Source of the DNA: Hydnum rufescens UP504
Taxonomy: Eukaryota; Basidiomycota; Agaricomycetes; Cantharellales; Hydnaceae
NCBI GenBank assembly: GCA_014904985.1
Contig: MU128936.1
Coordinates: 328,200-392,199 of the forward strand
Length of the DNA stretch: 64,000 nucleotides
Reading direction: 5' to 3'
Both the position numbers and the translations under genes were made by a program. This document shows, piece after piece, positions 11,941-23,231 of the stretch (within the stretch, counting starts at the first letter, position 1; the number at the start of each line of letters is the position of its first letter). Under the pieces are notes generated by a model. It did not search any database, was not told the DNA's origin, and was given only the letters and a program-made list of their open reading frames with translations.

Positions 11941-12676
11941 ATGACCAAGACTGCAGCGAACACGATGACCAAGGTGGTCTACAAGCCAGACACCCAATCA
12001 ACTGACGAGTTCATCCTCATCGTTGACTCGGAAGAGGTTTGCCTTCGCCGTTCTCAACGCACCCTACAGATCTAATCGTTCTTGGCGTCCAGTACGGCAA
12101 GTGGAAAGCAGGAGGTGTGTCCGATTTCGAGACCTGATACATTGTTGATCGTGTGTGCTGATGTGCTGATGTTGCGCTCGCCGTTGCTTCTAGACACGTG
12201 AGCATCCAGTCCCTCCGTCTCCATCTCTGTCGTGATTGGGAAGCGACTCTTACCTTATTATCCTTTGGGGGAGGTCCATCCCACTGGCCCGCGTAGTAGA
12301 CTGTGAGCGATCATGCTCCTTTCCCACGCAAGTCATTAATACTTGTTTAGCATTCGACATATTCTTCACGGAACAAGGCAACCAAGGCAAGCTCGGTAAA
12401 GCATCGAAACAACAACTCGATACTGTTTTCGGGACGACAAAGGAGGACGAAGCTGTGCTCAAGCTGCTCCAGCTCGGAACTCCAAAAGTTGGAGACGCGT
12501 TGCCAAAGGGGTTTTCAAGCAAGAACGATACCCGGTGAGTGTTCGAGGGGCTATTGAATTGTTTTATTAATTGCGGGGCGACTGACTTGGTTGTTTCGGC
12601 CCGGTTTCTTGCTCTTGTGATGATAAGTGGGACGAACGTCGGGAGTGGACAAAAGGGTGGTTCTGCGAATCACTAA
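11941..12676 (+). CDS. Small SBDS-domain protein, Rtc3-like
   Basis: A one-domain member of the Shwachman-Bodian-Diamond (SBDS) family, like yeast Rtc3 (YHR087W), whose N-terminal SBDS fold has a proposed RNA-metabolism role. Exons: 11941-12036, 12093-12118, 12274-12302, 12351-12534 and 12628-12676 (introns of 56, 155, 48 and 93 bp). The product is about 127 aa. Start ATG is followed by TKTAANTMTKVVYKPDTQST, then DEFILIVDSEE / YGKWKAGG / SIPLARVVD / SFDIFFTEQGNQGKLGKAS, QQLDTVFGT, and a Gly-rich end GSGQKGGSANH before TAA. The third exon is only 29 bp and uses a GTCCGA donor upstream, so that join is the weakest. The gene lies 121 bp after ALG8 on the same strand. Confidence 0.85.
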
Positions 12677-14291
12677 ACGAACGATCCAGCCTTCGCCGCC
12701 ACGAGATGATGCTCGATCTCCTGGTCCTTCTCAATCCTAGCTCATCTTTCCATCTACTGTACCGTTCATTTGCCTCGATAAATCCTTAAAGCACCTCAGA
12801 AATCGATTGTACTTTTGGCATTCAAGGTCCTCTAAACGACCAACTAGGAAGTCGTGAAACACCCTTTCCGTTGGATGACTGTCTCTATTCATTTGGAATG
12901 AACACACGGGCGTCTCATTCTCACAGCTACTCATTGAGGCGTGGCAATAATGGCTGCCAGGGTAGGTCACTCCCGAGGGAAACATGTGTTTGGATACCGC
13001 TGTTATGATATACATCCCACAGGAGGCCCTGCTTGCACTGCGCCAGATAGGGACGTCGTACCAATAACTCGCGGTTCCTGAGTTCACGTTGAAGTCTCAC
13101 AGACAGCACAAACTGTTTGTGATACTCAACTAACGCACGAGTAATCACGAGGAAGTAACGTTCGAATACGTACGAACTAGGGACCAAACCCTGCTGCAGG
13201 GGGCCGAAGGCAGCAGAATACAACGGAAGGTGGCGAACGTGATTAGCAAGGGCTGGTGCAATATTAATGTTCCAACCCACCGAAAATTAATAATATTTCC
13301 AGAACTCGGATATTGTAGAGAAGTTTGAATTAGACCTCTCGGTGTCTTGCCAAGGAGCCAAACGATATGAGACGCAAGTGGAGTGACACGAAGGGAGATT
13401 CACTTCGCTCATTCTTCTGCGACGAGTATCCCTGAGGCGCTAGGCTCTGTTTGATATCATGCCGATAGCCTCGATCCGGGTTCAGTATGAGTGTAGCGAG
13501 AGGGGCGAACCACTCGAGTGCAGCGTCGTGGGCGCGTTCTTCACCACACTTATTGTTTGGCCGCCAGTGGTTCTGATATACATTCCACAGAACGCTCTTT
13601 CCCTGAAGACAAGTGAGAGCTCTGTGAGCCTTGGGTTCCGGTGATCATGTTGATTCCCGGTAGTAATCCAGTCCAGAGCCCGAACCATGGATCATACTCC
13701 AGATCTCACGAGGAGTGAATCAGGAAGGAAAAACCTTTGAAACACGAATGCCGAAGGCCAGCGCAACAGACCTATGACTGCGGAATCCGACAAAGACTCA
13801 TGCACAGAAACAGCGAAAGAAGGCAGGGATGTGGCGCATCGACGTTGGGCATGAAGGTCATCAAATGGAATTAATAGCGAACCCAAGAGCCGGACAAACC
13901 ATATGCAATGGACCGACTGGAAACGAGGGTAGAGACGTCTAAAGTTCGAGAATTAAGAGCCGGTACTCAGAAAGCACTCAGATAGTTTCAAATCTCCTCG
14001 GCAGAAATGGCCAAAAGTCCAGCGAAGGGACACATGGCAAATGAGGCCATCCCGGTGGGCCAATGACGAATTGCCGAATGCAAAATGATACACGGAATCG
14101 CAAGACCAAAGAACGCCCGAAATACAAGGAGAAGGCGTATCGGGACGATGAAAATGGATCCCATGATGAAGATGTCTTCATAGAATATCACCCGGATGCT
14201 TCAGCTCCACGGTAGTACAGTACTTATTTAGACACTCGAAGTCCGTCTAAGCTGGCACTTGCGGAAGCGATTTCCGTGACAGTGACTGTGA
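12677..14291. other. Gene-poor spacer before the transposon nest
   Basis: About 1.6 kb of CpG-normal DNA. Several open frames of 60-117 codons overlap on both strands, but none carries a family motif or a convincing splice pattern. One minus frame (about 14164-13988) is hydrophobic and might be a membrane segment, but it cannot be extended. Possibly 3' UTR of the SBDS gene plus degraded sequence. Confidence 0.4.
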
Positions 14292-14317
14292 CTTGCGGCT
14301 AGTGTTGCCGCGACTCG
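14292..14317. repeat. Left target duplication and TIR of hAT-like element
   Basis: CTTGCGGC (14292-14299) followed by the TIR TAGTGTTGCCGCGACTCG. Confidence 0.85.
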
Positions 14318-15801
14318 GCTCCGCTCGGCTTCTGCTCGACTCTGTTCGACTTCCGGCGGTTTCCGTCGGCTTCAGCTTTGAACCCGAGAGTCGAGCACAA
14401 GCGGAGTCGCGAAGTCGACTCGACAACATCCATCATCAGACAAAACATCATTCACAAAAATTCCAAAAAACCACCACTCTTCATCATCCCTCCCCACCTA
14501 TCCACCCCCACACTACTGCCATACCTGCTTAATGAGTCCAACCATGAAAAGAATAACTTTGATCCCGGGGGAAACCTGGCGGCCAACCCAGGCCCAGGCA
14601 GCAAATCACGCCCTCCCTCTGAGCGGAACCTTGTGGGCCCTGAGCGCTACTCAACATCAGGAGAGCAACGCCACAACCCACTAGGCAGAAGCTTGAACTT
14701 GTCCCAGGCAAACAAACAGAAGGCCCCTCTACACTCTAATCTCATGTCGTCACTGATCCCCCGGCAACATCCGAAGCTTCGCCGTCCACCTCCTCCCAGC
14801 CTCCAGAGTCAGGTGAGGCAGCTATGGAGACATTCGAAGACCCACTGCCCACAACCCTGCCCCTGGACCCGCTTGATTGGCCGAGCCAGACCATTAGACG
14901 CCATATTGCCCCAATCCTAGGTCACCTGACCAACGCACTAGAGGCTACACACACATTAGGGGAAGGCTGCCTGTTAGCTACAAGTGAGGAGCAGGATGAG
15001 CTAAAGGACCTCCTAGAGGCAATTGTTGATCCATTCCAACTGTATGGCCTCCAATCCCTCGCAGAGACTCGCCTCCTGTCGGTAGCCCACTAGCCCCAGA
15101 GAGCCCCACTTCAATACATGTGAAGTACTTGGAAGCCATGAACCGAATTGACCGTCAGGAAGCAATGATTCTCAACATGTCCGAGAGCATCCTCTCCCTC
15201 ACGCGCAAGCTCGATGAGAGTCCCATGCCGAACGTCCCATACATGCCATCCCCTTCTAATTTGCTCCCTTCCCCCACGGTGGCTGAGAAAATGTCTACAT
15301 CTCCAAACCCCAAACCGATCAGACCCACATACGCAAAGGCAGCACTGTCCAAAGCAGGGCCCACCCCTGCCAGTTCCACCACGCAGGGAAACCCACGTCG
15401 GCTAATCCTTCAGTTCGCTCCCCGTATCCCCCCTGAGGCATGCAAGAACGGCCGGCTCACCCGGGACGAAATCAACAAGGAACTAGCGTCACTAGACCTA
15501 CCCCACTACTTCAGGGTGGTAGGGGTGGAATATTCCTATGCTGGCAATCCGATTGTCATGACACATGAGAAGTGCATCGCAGAGGATCTCATGGCCCATG
15601 CAGACATTATCGCAAGCTGCATAGCCCCGGATGAGTCCTACCGGCTAATGGACAAGAGACCCGACATGGATTTCCACCGTGTCAAACTCAATGGCATCCC
15701 TACCGATAATGGCCAGGGGGACACGATGTCCCCAGCAGATGTATCTTACGAGCTCGGCCAAGTCTTCGAAGCCTACAAAAATATGAACCATGCCATCCCC
15801 C

Positions 15802-15915
15802 TGTTGGAGGTACGAGCTCGGATACATGTATTACATCAGATATATTGTACCAGCCCGCCGAATATACGCTAGTTTCTGCTCCCGCCCCCATCCACCTGAA
15901 CTCGCCCGTTCAACA
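15802..15915 (+). repeat. 5' LTR of TR-GAG element
   Basis: 114 bp, begins TGTTGGAGGTACGAGC and ends CGTTCAACA. Nearly identical to 17136-17248. Confidence 0.88.
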
Positions 15916-15927
15916 GGTTATGGGCCC
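15916..15927 (+). promoter_or_regulatory. Primer-binding site for an initiator-Met half-tRNA
   Basis: GGTTATGGGCCC directly follows the 5' LTR. It complements the anticodon stem-loop (CAU loop) of initiator tRNA-Met, not a tRNA 3' CCA end. From memory, Drosophila copia has the same type of site and primes from a cleaved initiator-Met tRNA. Confidence 0.7.
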
Positions 15928-16292
15928 ATGCTCAGGGCTATAGCGGACCCCGGAAGTCCTCCTTGGAACTCGAGGCACCTGTCTCCCTGACTCTGACCAG
16001 GTCACAGACACCTGCATAGTCAGTCACTCGCTTAGTTGGTCATAGGTTCTATAAGTCAGTTGCTGTATCGGTTGTGCAGCCACCTTAGGTTTTGTGCGGG
16101 GTGTTGGTTTGCCCCGTATCGGTACACTCAGTTTTGTGCGGGATGTTGGCTTCACCCCATATCGGTTCACCTTGGTCAGCAAAAATCCCTCGATCGGTTT
16201 TATCGGTTTATCCCTTTTCCCAATTTTCCCCGACCACACTCTACGACCCTGTCCTACATCCAACCCCACATACTTGCATCCAACCCATCACT

Positions 16293-17111
16293 ATGCCTAA
16301 ATCAAGCTTTGACAAGCTGAATGATGCTAATTACCACATTTGGAAGGATTATATGGAGTCGCTCCTTGTTGATAAAGGAGATCTATATACTCTTGTGGAT
16401 GGTACTGAAACGACACCTCTCACCGGCCCCAACTCAAAGGCCATGATTGCATTCAGGAAGAAACAGCAACTAGCACGGGCCACCATCCGCTTGAACGTCG
16501 AGCCCAATCAGTTGGTCCACTGCAAGTCCGAAGACCCCAAAGAGATCTGGGACGAACTTGCGACTGCACACAATGCACGAGGTCTCGCCTCTCTCATGTC
16601 GCTCCGGTGTACTTTCCATACAATGTCAAAAGAGACCGATGTCCCCATGCAAACCTGGATCTCCTCAGTCCGTGATATTGCCTCACGTATCACGGAGCTC
16701 GACTCAGACGTAGCCACCGAGGACCTCATCCTTGCGCTCACCTGCGGACTTCCCCCGGCTTACGAATCCCTCGTCATTGCACTCGATTCCACAGACCGTT
16801 CGACACTCACCATTGATTATGTTGTCCAGTGACTCCTCAATGAAGAGGAACGGCAAATCTCAAATGCCATTCCCTCTCATGGACCTACAAGTGCTTATGT
16901 TGCACGTGCTCGCGGCACACCGGCCCCTCGCACAATCCCCACGACCTTAGTATGCTACAACTGCGAACAGACCGGGCACCTCAAGAACGATTGCCCAATC
17001 TCAACTCGCGAGGCCAATGCAATGCGAAGGAAGAAGGAGGGCTCGGCAAATGCAGCCGAAACTGCGAACGTCGCTTCAGAGGGTGCGGATGATTCAATCG
17101 AGATGTTTTGA
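16293..17111 (+). pseudogene. Copia-type Gag (UBN2-like) with one premature TGA
   Basis: Structural Gag that packages element RNA. It starts MPKSSFDKLNDANYHIWKDY, the typical N-terminus of Copia Gag (YxxWK). The helical UBN2-type core has KEIWDELATAHNARGLASLM, PMQTWISSVRDIASRI and LPPAYESLVIAL. A zinc knuckle CYNCEQTGHLKNDC sits near 16950-16995. An in-frame TGA at 16830-16832 (CAG TGA CTC) follows DYVVQ, and the frame then continues to the stop at 17109-17111. A CGA-to-TGA change is the simplest cause. Upstream, 15928-16292 is a leader with two near-copies of a GTTTTGTGCGGGRTGTTGG word (16094 and 16133). Confidence 0.82.
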
Positions 17112-17135
17112 TTATATACCTTGCTCGAGTGGGTG

Positions 17136-17248
17136 TGTTGGAGGTACGAGCTCGGATACATGTATTACATCAGATATATTGTACCGGCCCGCCGAATATA
17201 CGCTAGTTTCTGCTCCCGCCCCCATCCACCTGAACTCGCCGTTCAACA
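17136..17248 (+). repeat. 3' LTR of TR-GAG element
   Basis: 113 bp, same ends as the 5' LTR. One transition and one deleted C distinguish the pair. Confidence 0.88.
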
Positions 17249-17902
17249 CCCCCAGCTTGGATGGGGTCGCCAACAGTAATTAAGGCTAAGCCACATGCCT
17301 CAATGGCCTTCTCCTTCGCGATTGCTGAAGAAGCAAACCAGTTCCTCTCAGTGGGAGTGTTTTATCTGTTCGGGTATCGCTGCTTTACTTCCCAGTATGA
17401 GGACCGTGCACCCCTATACTACTGTGGGAGCTGTGGATCATATGCCCACAAATCTGAACACTGCCAGAATGGCCGGCGCTGCCTTATATGCATGAAGCCA
17501 GAAGGGGAGCACTGTACAGCGGACCACCCAGAGAATGAACCAGCTAAGTGCATTAACTGCCAGAAAGCTCACCGCTCTACTGACAAAAACTGCCCAGAAC
17601 GCCGCAGGCGACTTGGCCTGGCAGTTCTGGGTAGTCAGATCCCCAAATCACCCCCTCCAAGACACCCAACCCCCCAGGGCTTGGGAAGAGCCGCCAAGGG
17701 AGAGCTGCGCAACAGACAGATCCGCCACCTAGTCCTGCAAAATACGCAGTTAAGTCCACAGACCTCTTCCCAGAGGCAGGTGACAGTTCACCCCATGACT
17801 TCACCCTAGGAGATGTCCGGTTCGCATTGAATAAAAAAGGTGGCAGTCCCAGTGCCCCGACACAAAACCAACCCCCGCGAATGACCCAAATCAGATGGAG
17901 CC

Positions 17903-20900
17903 ATGATTAGGACACCCAATGCCAATATCAATGTGTTAAGCATTAATGTAGCAAGATCCAATCCAATATCCCACGCAGTTCTCCACATGGCAGCTCAACC
18001 AGAGCATGATTTTGACCTAATTTTATTACAGGAGCCTTGGTATGGCACCATTACCAGCAACGGAGAGGTCAGGGGCCCTGTCAGCTGCCAGGGCTGGGTC
18101 CCCATTCTTCCAGCTAAGTCCATCCCAGAAGACGCACGCCCCAGAGTGATGATGTATTCAAAGACCGGGGGCCAGCTGGAGGTAACCCCCCGGTCGGACA
18201 TTATAGACAACCTGGATATAATGGTGATAGACATGAAGAGACTGGGGTGCGACATCCCCAAAACCCGCCTAGTCAACGTCTACAACCAGAAGCTCCCAGA
18301 TGCAGATCGCATGTCGCTCCAGGCACTCACGGAAACCCCTATGGACTTCCAGTGCCCGACAGTCATAATGGGTGACTTTAACCTCCACCACCCATGGTGG
18401 TCCTCCCGAGCCACCAACCCATCCCCCATGCCCGCGAGGCGGTAGAGTGGCTCACCCTCAATGGATTCAACCTGCTCAATAGGGTGGATGTTCCCACATA
18501 CCAATCATATGATGGGGTGAGCCTCTCCACTTTAGACCTCACGTTTGTCAATACAGCTGGGGTCGACGAGAATATCGTCCGCGATCACACAATCATTCCC
18601 GATTTGGCATGTGGGTCCGACCACTTCGCTACGGTCTTCTCAATAGGCGAAGAGGGTACACCCATCCTAAATATGTCTGAAGCTAAGTACAATTGGAAAG
18701 CAGCAGACCAGAATGCCTTCACTAAGGCCCTGGCAGACACCCTACAGGAGGACCCCTTGGCATACGACCTGGCATTTGGCCCACTGAACCGCAGAGACTT
18801 GGATGCGGTCACTCCTGATGAAATCGACAATGCAGTAGGCTATTTCAACGCATGCATGACAAAAGCAGCTGAAATGTCTGTCCCGCACCGTAACCCATCA
18901 CAGCGGTCCAAGCCTGGTGGTCGAAGGAGCTAACCGCTGCTAAAGCCGAGGTTGCCAGCACCGGGAACATGCCCGCATTTACTCCAGTATACACGGACAC
19001 ACCCCAGAGGACCTCACCCACTCAGCCTGCTCAGCAAGGAACCGGTTCTTGCACCTAGTCAAGTCAACCAAGCAGTCCTTCTACAAGCGAAAGATAGAGA
19101 AGGCGACAGCAAGCAACTTCTGGGACTTCCAGAAATGGACGAAGGGGCACCGAACCTATCTATCCCCAGCAATCAATCGGGCTGGAGGCGCCCCAGCTAT
19201 TTCCCATAAGGAGAAATGTGAGACATTGCGCGAGTCCCTATTCCCACAACCCCCCGTGTTGCAGGAGCCACCAGCCATCAATCTCGAAGACCATGATTCC
19301 GACATCCCCTATCATCAGGTGACTCGTTTAGAAGTCCACGAAGCCCTTTTTGGAATGTCCCAGTCCATGGCACCTGGCTTTAGTGGCATGACAGGCAAGG
19401 CATATCGCTGGGCCTGGACAGTCATGGAGGACGAAATGTACAAGATGGTGCAGGCAGCGGCAAACAGTGGATACCACCCACGCTTGTGGCGCACATCCAT
19501 AGCAATCGCACTCCAAAAGCCAAACCGTGATTACTCCATGCCCCGGTCATACCGCCTCATCCAGCTCCTAGAGGTCTTCGGCAAAGTCCTAGAGCATGTC
19601 CAAGCCCACCGCCTGGCATACCTGGCCATCAAACACAAAATGATCCCTTCCACACACTTCGGTGGCCTCCCAGGACGGTCAGCTGAAGATGCCCTCTTAG
19701 CAACCACCCACGATATCCAAGCAGCATGGAACCACTCACTACGTGTTTCCACACTGACCTTCGATATCACGGGATTCTTCGATTTCGTATCCATGCCCAC
19801 CTCATAGAAACTCTCCGCGCCCTCAAGGTCCCAGCAAAAATCATACGCTGGATCTATTCATTCATGCAGGATCGGAAGGCAGCCATCTGCCTAGATGGGA
19901 AGATGGACGAGCTCCTCCCCACAACCACAGGAATCCCCCAAGGCTCCTGCATGTCGCTGATCTTAGCAGCTTCTTCACTGCCCACTGCAAACCTATGTCA
20001 TGGAAAAGCTTGAGGAGGCCATCCAGCCAGCCCTGAGCTAGCCGAGGAACTCAGACGAGCGAAGGCAAGCAAATGCACACTCTTCCTGTATGTAGACGAT
20101 GGAAAGCTGATGATTGCCTCGGTATCATTCACGAGTAACATCAAAGTACTCCAGATTGCCTACACAGCAGTGGAGAACTGGCTATCGGAACGCGGCATGC
20201 GAACGGACCCTGTCAAAAAGGAGCTAATGCACCATTCAAGACGCTGCGGGGACAAGCCAGGTGAAGGCCCACCAATCAGCCTGCCAGCTCCATCCCCGGA
20301 TACCCCACCTATATCCATCAGGCCATCCAGCACACTGAAATGGCTGGGAGTCTGGTTCGACCCAAAGCTTAAATTCCACCACCATGCAAAAACCGTGTCA
20401 GAGAAAGCTGCCAGAGCTGCCGATGCTCTCACAGTACTGGGTAACTCCATCTGCGGAATGCACCCAATCTATCTTCGCCAAATTTTCTTAGGCGCGGTGA
20501 TGCCCATGACATTATATGCTAGCCCAGTCTGGTGGGATGGGTCGAAAACTGTAGAGAAGCTCATAGCACACGTCCAGAATAAAGGCCTACGCCAGATCAC
20601 TGGTGCCTTCCGAACAATGCCAATATACGCAATGGAAGTCGAAGCATCAATACCTCCCATCCGCCTCACCCTTGACTACATCAATAGCAGAGCAGCAGCC
20701 CGACTCCACAGACTCGACATCCGTAATCCAGTCTGCTGCCGCCTATACCCTGAACAGCAGGGGGCTCTTATCACTCCCTCAGATTGTCCACCCCTCCCCC
20801 CCCATCCACCTACCCGAAACTACGTAAATGCAGAGCGCCTGGCAGCTGCTAGGCAGAAGAATCGGGATAACCACCCTACTCGTTTGACCACCATCGCCAA

Positions 20901-21988
20901 GGAAATGGTCCCTGGTGCCGAACACCTTGACACCTTCAGAGAGGCACCTTGGAGACGCTCCCAGTATGATGACGACATCCGAAACCGTTTCCGCATCCGA
21001 ACCCTCCCAACCGGCCAGGCACCTCAGTTAAAGAAGAGTGGGCAGACGCCCACAAGAATTACATTAGGACGCTAGATAATGACCCATCCCACATCATCAT
21101 CTACACTGATGGCTCACTATCCTTCACTGACGGCCGCCGACGCACAGGCTTTGGGGTCTCAGCATACCGCAAAGATCAAGTCATATTCAGCCGACAGGGA
21201 GCCCTCGGTGAATTTGTAGAAGTATACGATGCCGAGATGCGCGGCTTAGCAGAAGCAGCAGAAGCAGCCTTCGACTACATAACCCAGCTGGACGAACCGG
21301 AATCTATATCTTCCATCCACTTCTACGCTGACAATACTGGCACAATCGAACGGTGCTTTAATGGGAGTGTGGGTAAAGCCCAACAATGCTCGGCGACCTT
21401 CCGGGAGCTGTCCTTGAAATCCTCGACACCCTCCCGGCCTGCAATATCGATATCGACTGGGCCCCTGGTCACACAGGCATCCCAGGTAACGAAGAAGCAG
21501 ATCGCCTGGCAAAACTCGCATCGAGCCTAGCCCCATTAAACCCACGTTATCACTCTAGCTCGTTCATAGGAAGCTCAAAGCGGCGCACCCTAATGGAACG
21601 GTGGAAACAACAATGGGCTGTCTCCTCTCAAGAGCACAATAATGCATACCGGATCGCCAACTGCCTCCCACCATCACTCTCGCCAAGCCCCAGCATGAAG
21701 ATGCTGGACAGAAAGACCTACAGTCGGGTCATCCAATGCCGGACAGGCCATGCTCATATTGGCGAATACTACCGCCGTTTCGTCCCAGACCTTCCATCTG
21801 AATGCCAGTGCGGCCATCCTCTCCAATTGCGCACCCACATCCTATCGGAATGCCCGCTCTATCGCACGCACCGTCACCTACTCGGTCAAGGCCGCCAAGC
21901 CCAGACACACACCCTCATTGGGTCACGAAAAGGCATCACCCGCCTAGCTTCATTCCTCTCCAAATCCGGAGCATATGAGAAATACTGA
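17903..21988 (+). pseudogene. LINE ORF2: APE endonuclease, reverse transcriptase, RNase H
   Basis: The enzymatic polyprotein is broken by several frame changes. Endonuclease (17903-18660): NINVLSINVARSNP, LLQEPWYG, IMGDFNLHHPWW and GSDHFATVFS give the expected Asn, Glu, Asp/Asn and Asp/His residues. Reverse transcriptase (about 19300-20200): KPNRDYSMPRSYRLIQLL, LPGRSAEDA, TFDITGFFD, GIPQGS and the catalytic YVDD at about 20093. RNase H (21090-21540): IYTDGS, DAEMRGLAEA, ADNTGT and GHTGIPGNEEADRLAK, with all four acidic positions present. A Cys/His C-terminal motif follows (CRTGHAHIGEYY, CQCG, HILSECPLY). The GIPQGS region is followed at once by a frame break. Endonuclease plus RNase H places it in the I/Tad group. 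Confidence 0.85.
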
Positions 21989-22240
21989 ACACGATCCGCA
22001 CCGACCCTTCCCATTCTTCCCCTCTATGTCTATAGTTATTTATTGTCTGCCATGCCCCTATGCCTGTTATCTTTCCATATTCTACGCTACTATTATCGTA
22101 ACTAAACCCCGTCTGCCCCGCCGAACTTCCTTACCTAGTTATCCCCATCCCCGCTTGCAACCTCGTTACTGTATCCTCACGTAGTTAGGTACAGTAAACC
22201 GCTCTCGGCGCCTTCCACGCCTACGCGGGATACAAATCAG

Positions 22241-22260
22241 ATTCTCTCTCTCTCTCTCTC
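22241..22260 (+). repeat. (TC)n tail at LINE 3' end
   Basis: A TCTCTC run directly before the target duplication. Dinucleotide tails instead of poly-A are known in several LINE clades. Confidence 0.75.
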
Positions 22261-22275
22261 TCGCGAAGTCGACTC

Positions 22276-23040
22276 AAGTCGACTCGAGTCGATCCAACAT
22301 GAATCGTATTATGTAACATTGCCAGTTCTCATGGTCACCGATAATTGATGGCATGAACTGTAGCATTTGTAGCACTGCAGCACTTCCATCAGATCTGTCT
22401 GAAGTTGGCTACGTGTTTTTGTGCGAGTCTTGAAGAAAATATGTGCTTGCAAGGAAGGGGTTGGCTCAAGAGGGGGATCATCCATCTACACAAAACCATG
22501 TGGGAAAAGTTTATGTCCCTTGAGGGCAGGAAGAATTTTCGGAAATATGCTTGGTCATGCATGTAGGAGCAGCGAGAGTTAAGAGGAATTTCTCAATTTT
22601 TACAAATGAACTTTGGGGATACAAGCAGGTAAAGTACACCTTGAATTTTTAGGTGAACTTACAACCTACCATAGGCACTTAGCACTGGATGCTGGAGACC
22701 GAGAGTGAGGAACGGGACTGGAACAAGCGTCAGACGGTTAGATAAGCGGACGAGTGATGAGTCACGTGTTCTAGATTGGGGATCCTTTTGCCGCCTAACC
22801 ATGTCATGGGAAAGAGAATTATCTAACTTTAAGGGTTTAGAAGTTGTGGAACCACAGTATAGTGAGAAATGGGGTCATTTTTTGTGAAAGACTCGTTGTA
22901 TATTCTCATCGACTCAAGTCGACTCGAGTCGACTCAATCAGCTCGGCTTGGCAGGTCAATTTGACAGCTCGGCTCGACTTCGCCGCGACTTGGCTCGGCT
23001 TGTATCCGACTCGACTCACGGCTCGAGCCGACTTCGAGCA
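22276..23040. other. Interior of the hAT-like element, right part
   Basis: Starts with GACTC/CGAGTC repeats, then about 600 bp of unremarkable DNA, then again GACTCGAGTC clusters (22914-23000). No coding frame with motifs. Confidence 0.5.
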
Positions 23041-23066
23041 CGAGTCGCGGCAACACTACTTGCGGC
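23041..23066. repeat. Right TIR and target duplication of hAT-like element
   Basis: Inverted copy of the 18-bp TIR, then CTTGCGGC (23059-23066). Both match the left end exactly. Confidence 0.85.
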
Positions 23067-23231
23067 GCAGCCCACAATCACCCGCCTGCTGGTTTTGCTC
23101 ACATTGAGATATCCAATTGGACCGACGTCCGCGTCGCGTCGCCGTCCACGAAATCACCAAGTGCCGTCCAGCCGATCTCGGTCTTGGTAGCGGGGGGCTC
23201 CATTCTCATCACCACTTCCCTGTTGAGTACG

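Larger units (their letters stand above)
15802..17248 (+). mobile_element. TR-GAG-type non-autonomous Copia element (1,447 bp)
   Basis: LTRs of 114 and 113 bp flank a 1.2-kb interior that encodes only a Copia-type Gag. It is inserted in LINE ORF1 with target duplication CCCCC (15797-15801 and 17249-17253). The LTR ends are TGTTG..CAACA. The two LTRs differ by one A/G and one single-base indel, so the insertion is young. A purine-rich stretch (GAGTGGG) precedes the 3' LTR. There is no protease, integrase or RT, so it depends on another Copia element for movement. Confidence 0.87.
14532..17809 (+). pseudogene. LINE ORF1 (gag-like, triple zinc knuckle), interrupted
   Basis: Nucleic-acid-binding ORF1 protein. 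It starts near ATG 14532 (MSPTMKRITLIPGETW), hits a TAG within about 50 codons, and continues in other frames: 14824 (METFEDPLP), then 15120-15860 (coiled segment, then LILQFAPRIPPEACKNGRLT, RVVGVEYSY). The TR-GAG insertion lies at 15802. After it, 17261-17809 carries three cysteine/histidine knuckles in a row (CGSCGSYAHKSEHC, CLICMKPEGEHC, CINCQKAHRSTDKNC). The knuckle set is typical of Tad/I-type ORF1 proteins. Confidence 0.75.
14422..22260 (+). mobile_element. Non-LTR retrotransposon (Tad/I-type LINE), inserted in the hAT-like element
   Basis: Bounded by a perfect 15-bp target duplication TCGCGAAGTCGACTC (14407-14421 and 22261-22275). It has two coding regions: a CCHC-knuckle ORF1, and an ORF2 with endonuclease, reverse transcriptase and RNase H. 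It ends in a dinucleotide tail, (TC)n, instead of poly-A. Without the Copia insertion at 15802-17248 it is about 6.4 kb, compatible with full length. Several stops and frame shifts show that it is decayed. Confidence 0.85.
14300..23058. mobile_element. hAT-like TIR element split by a nested LINE
   Basis: The ends are perfect 18-bp inverted repeats TAGTGTTGCCGCGACTCG (14300-14317 and inverted at 23041-23058). They are flanked by a perfect 8-bp direct repeat CTTGCGGC (14292-14299 and 23059-23066). An 8-bp duplication and TAGTGTTG-type ends fit the hAT superfamily. Without the LINE the element is about 0.9 kb (14300-14421 plus 22276-23058). I find no transposase frame in it, so it is a non-autonomous copy. 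Its subterminal DNA is full of GACTCG / CGAGTC words, sometimes as the palindrome GACTCGAGTC. Confidence 0.82.

Noticed and set aside
13988..14191. Hydrophobic minus frame, possible membrane protein
   Set aside because: Only 50-60 codons, no flanking exon, and no recognisable family.
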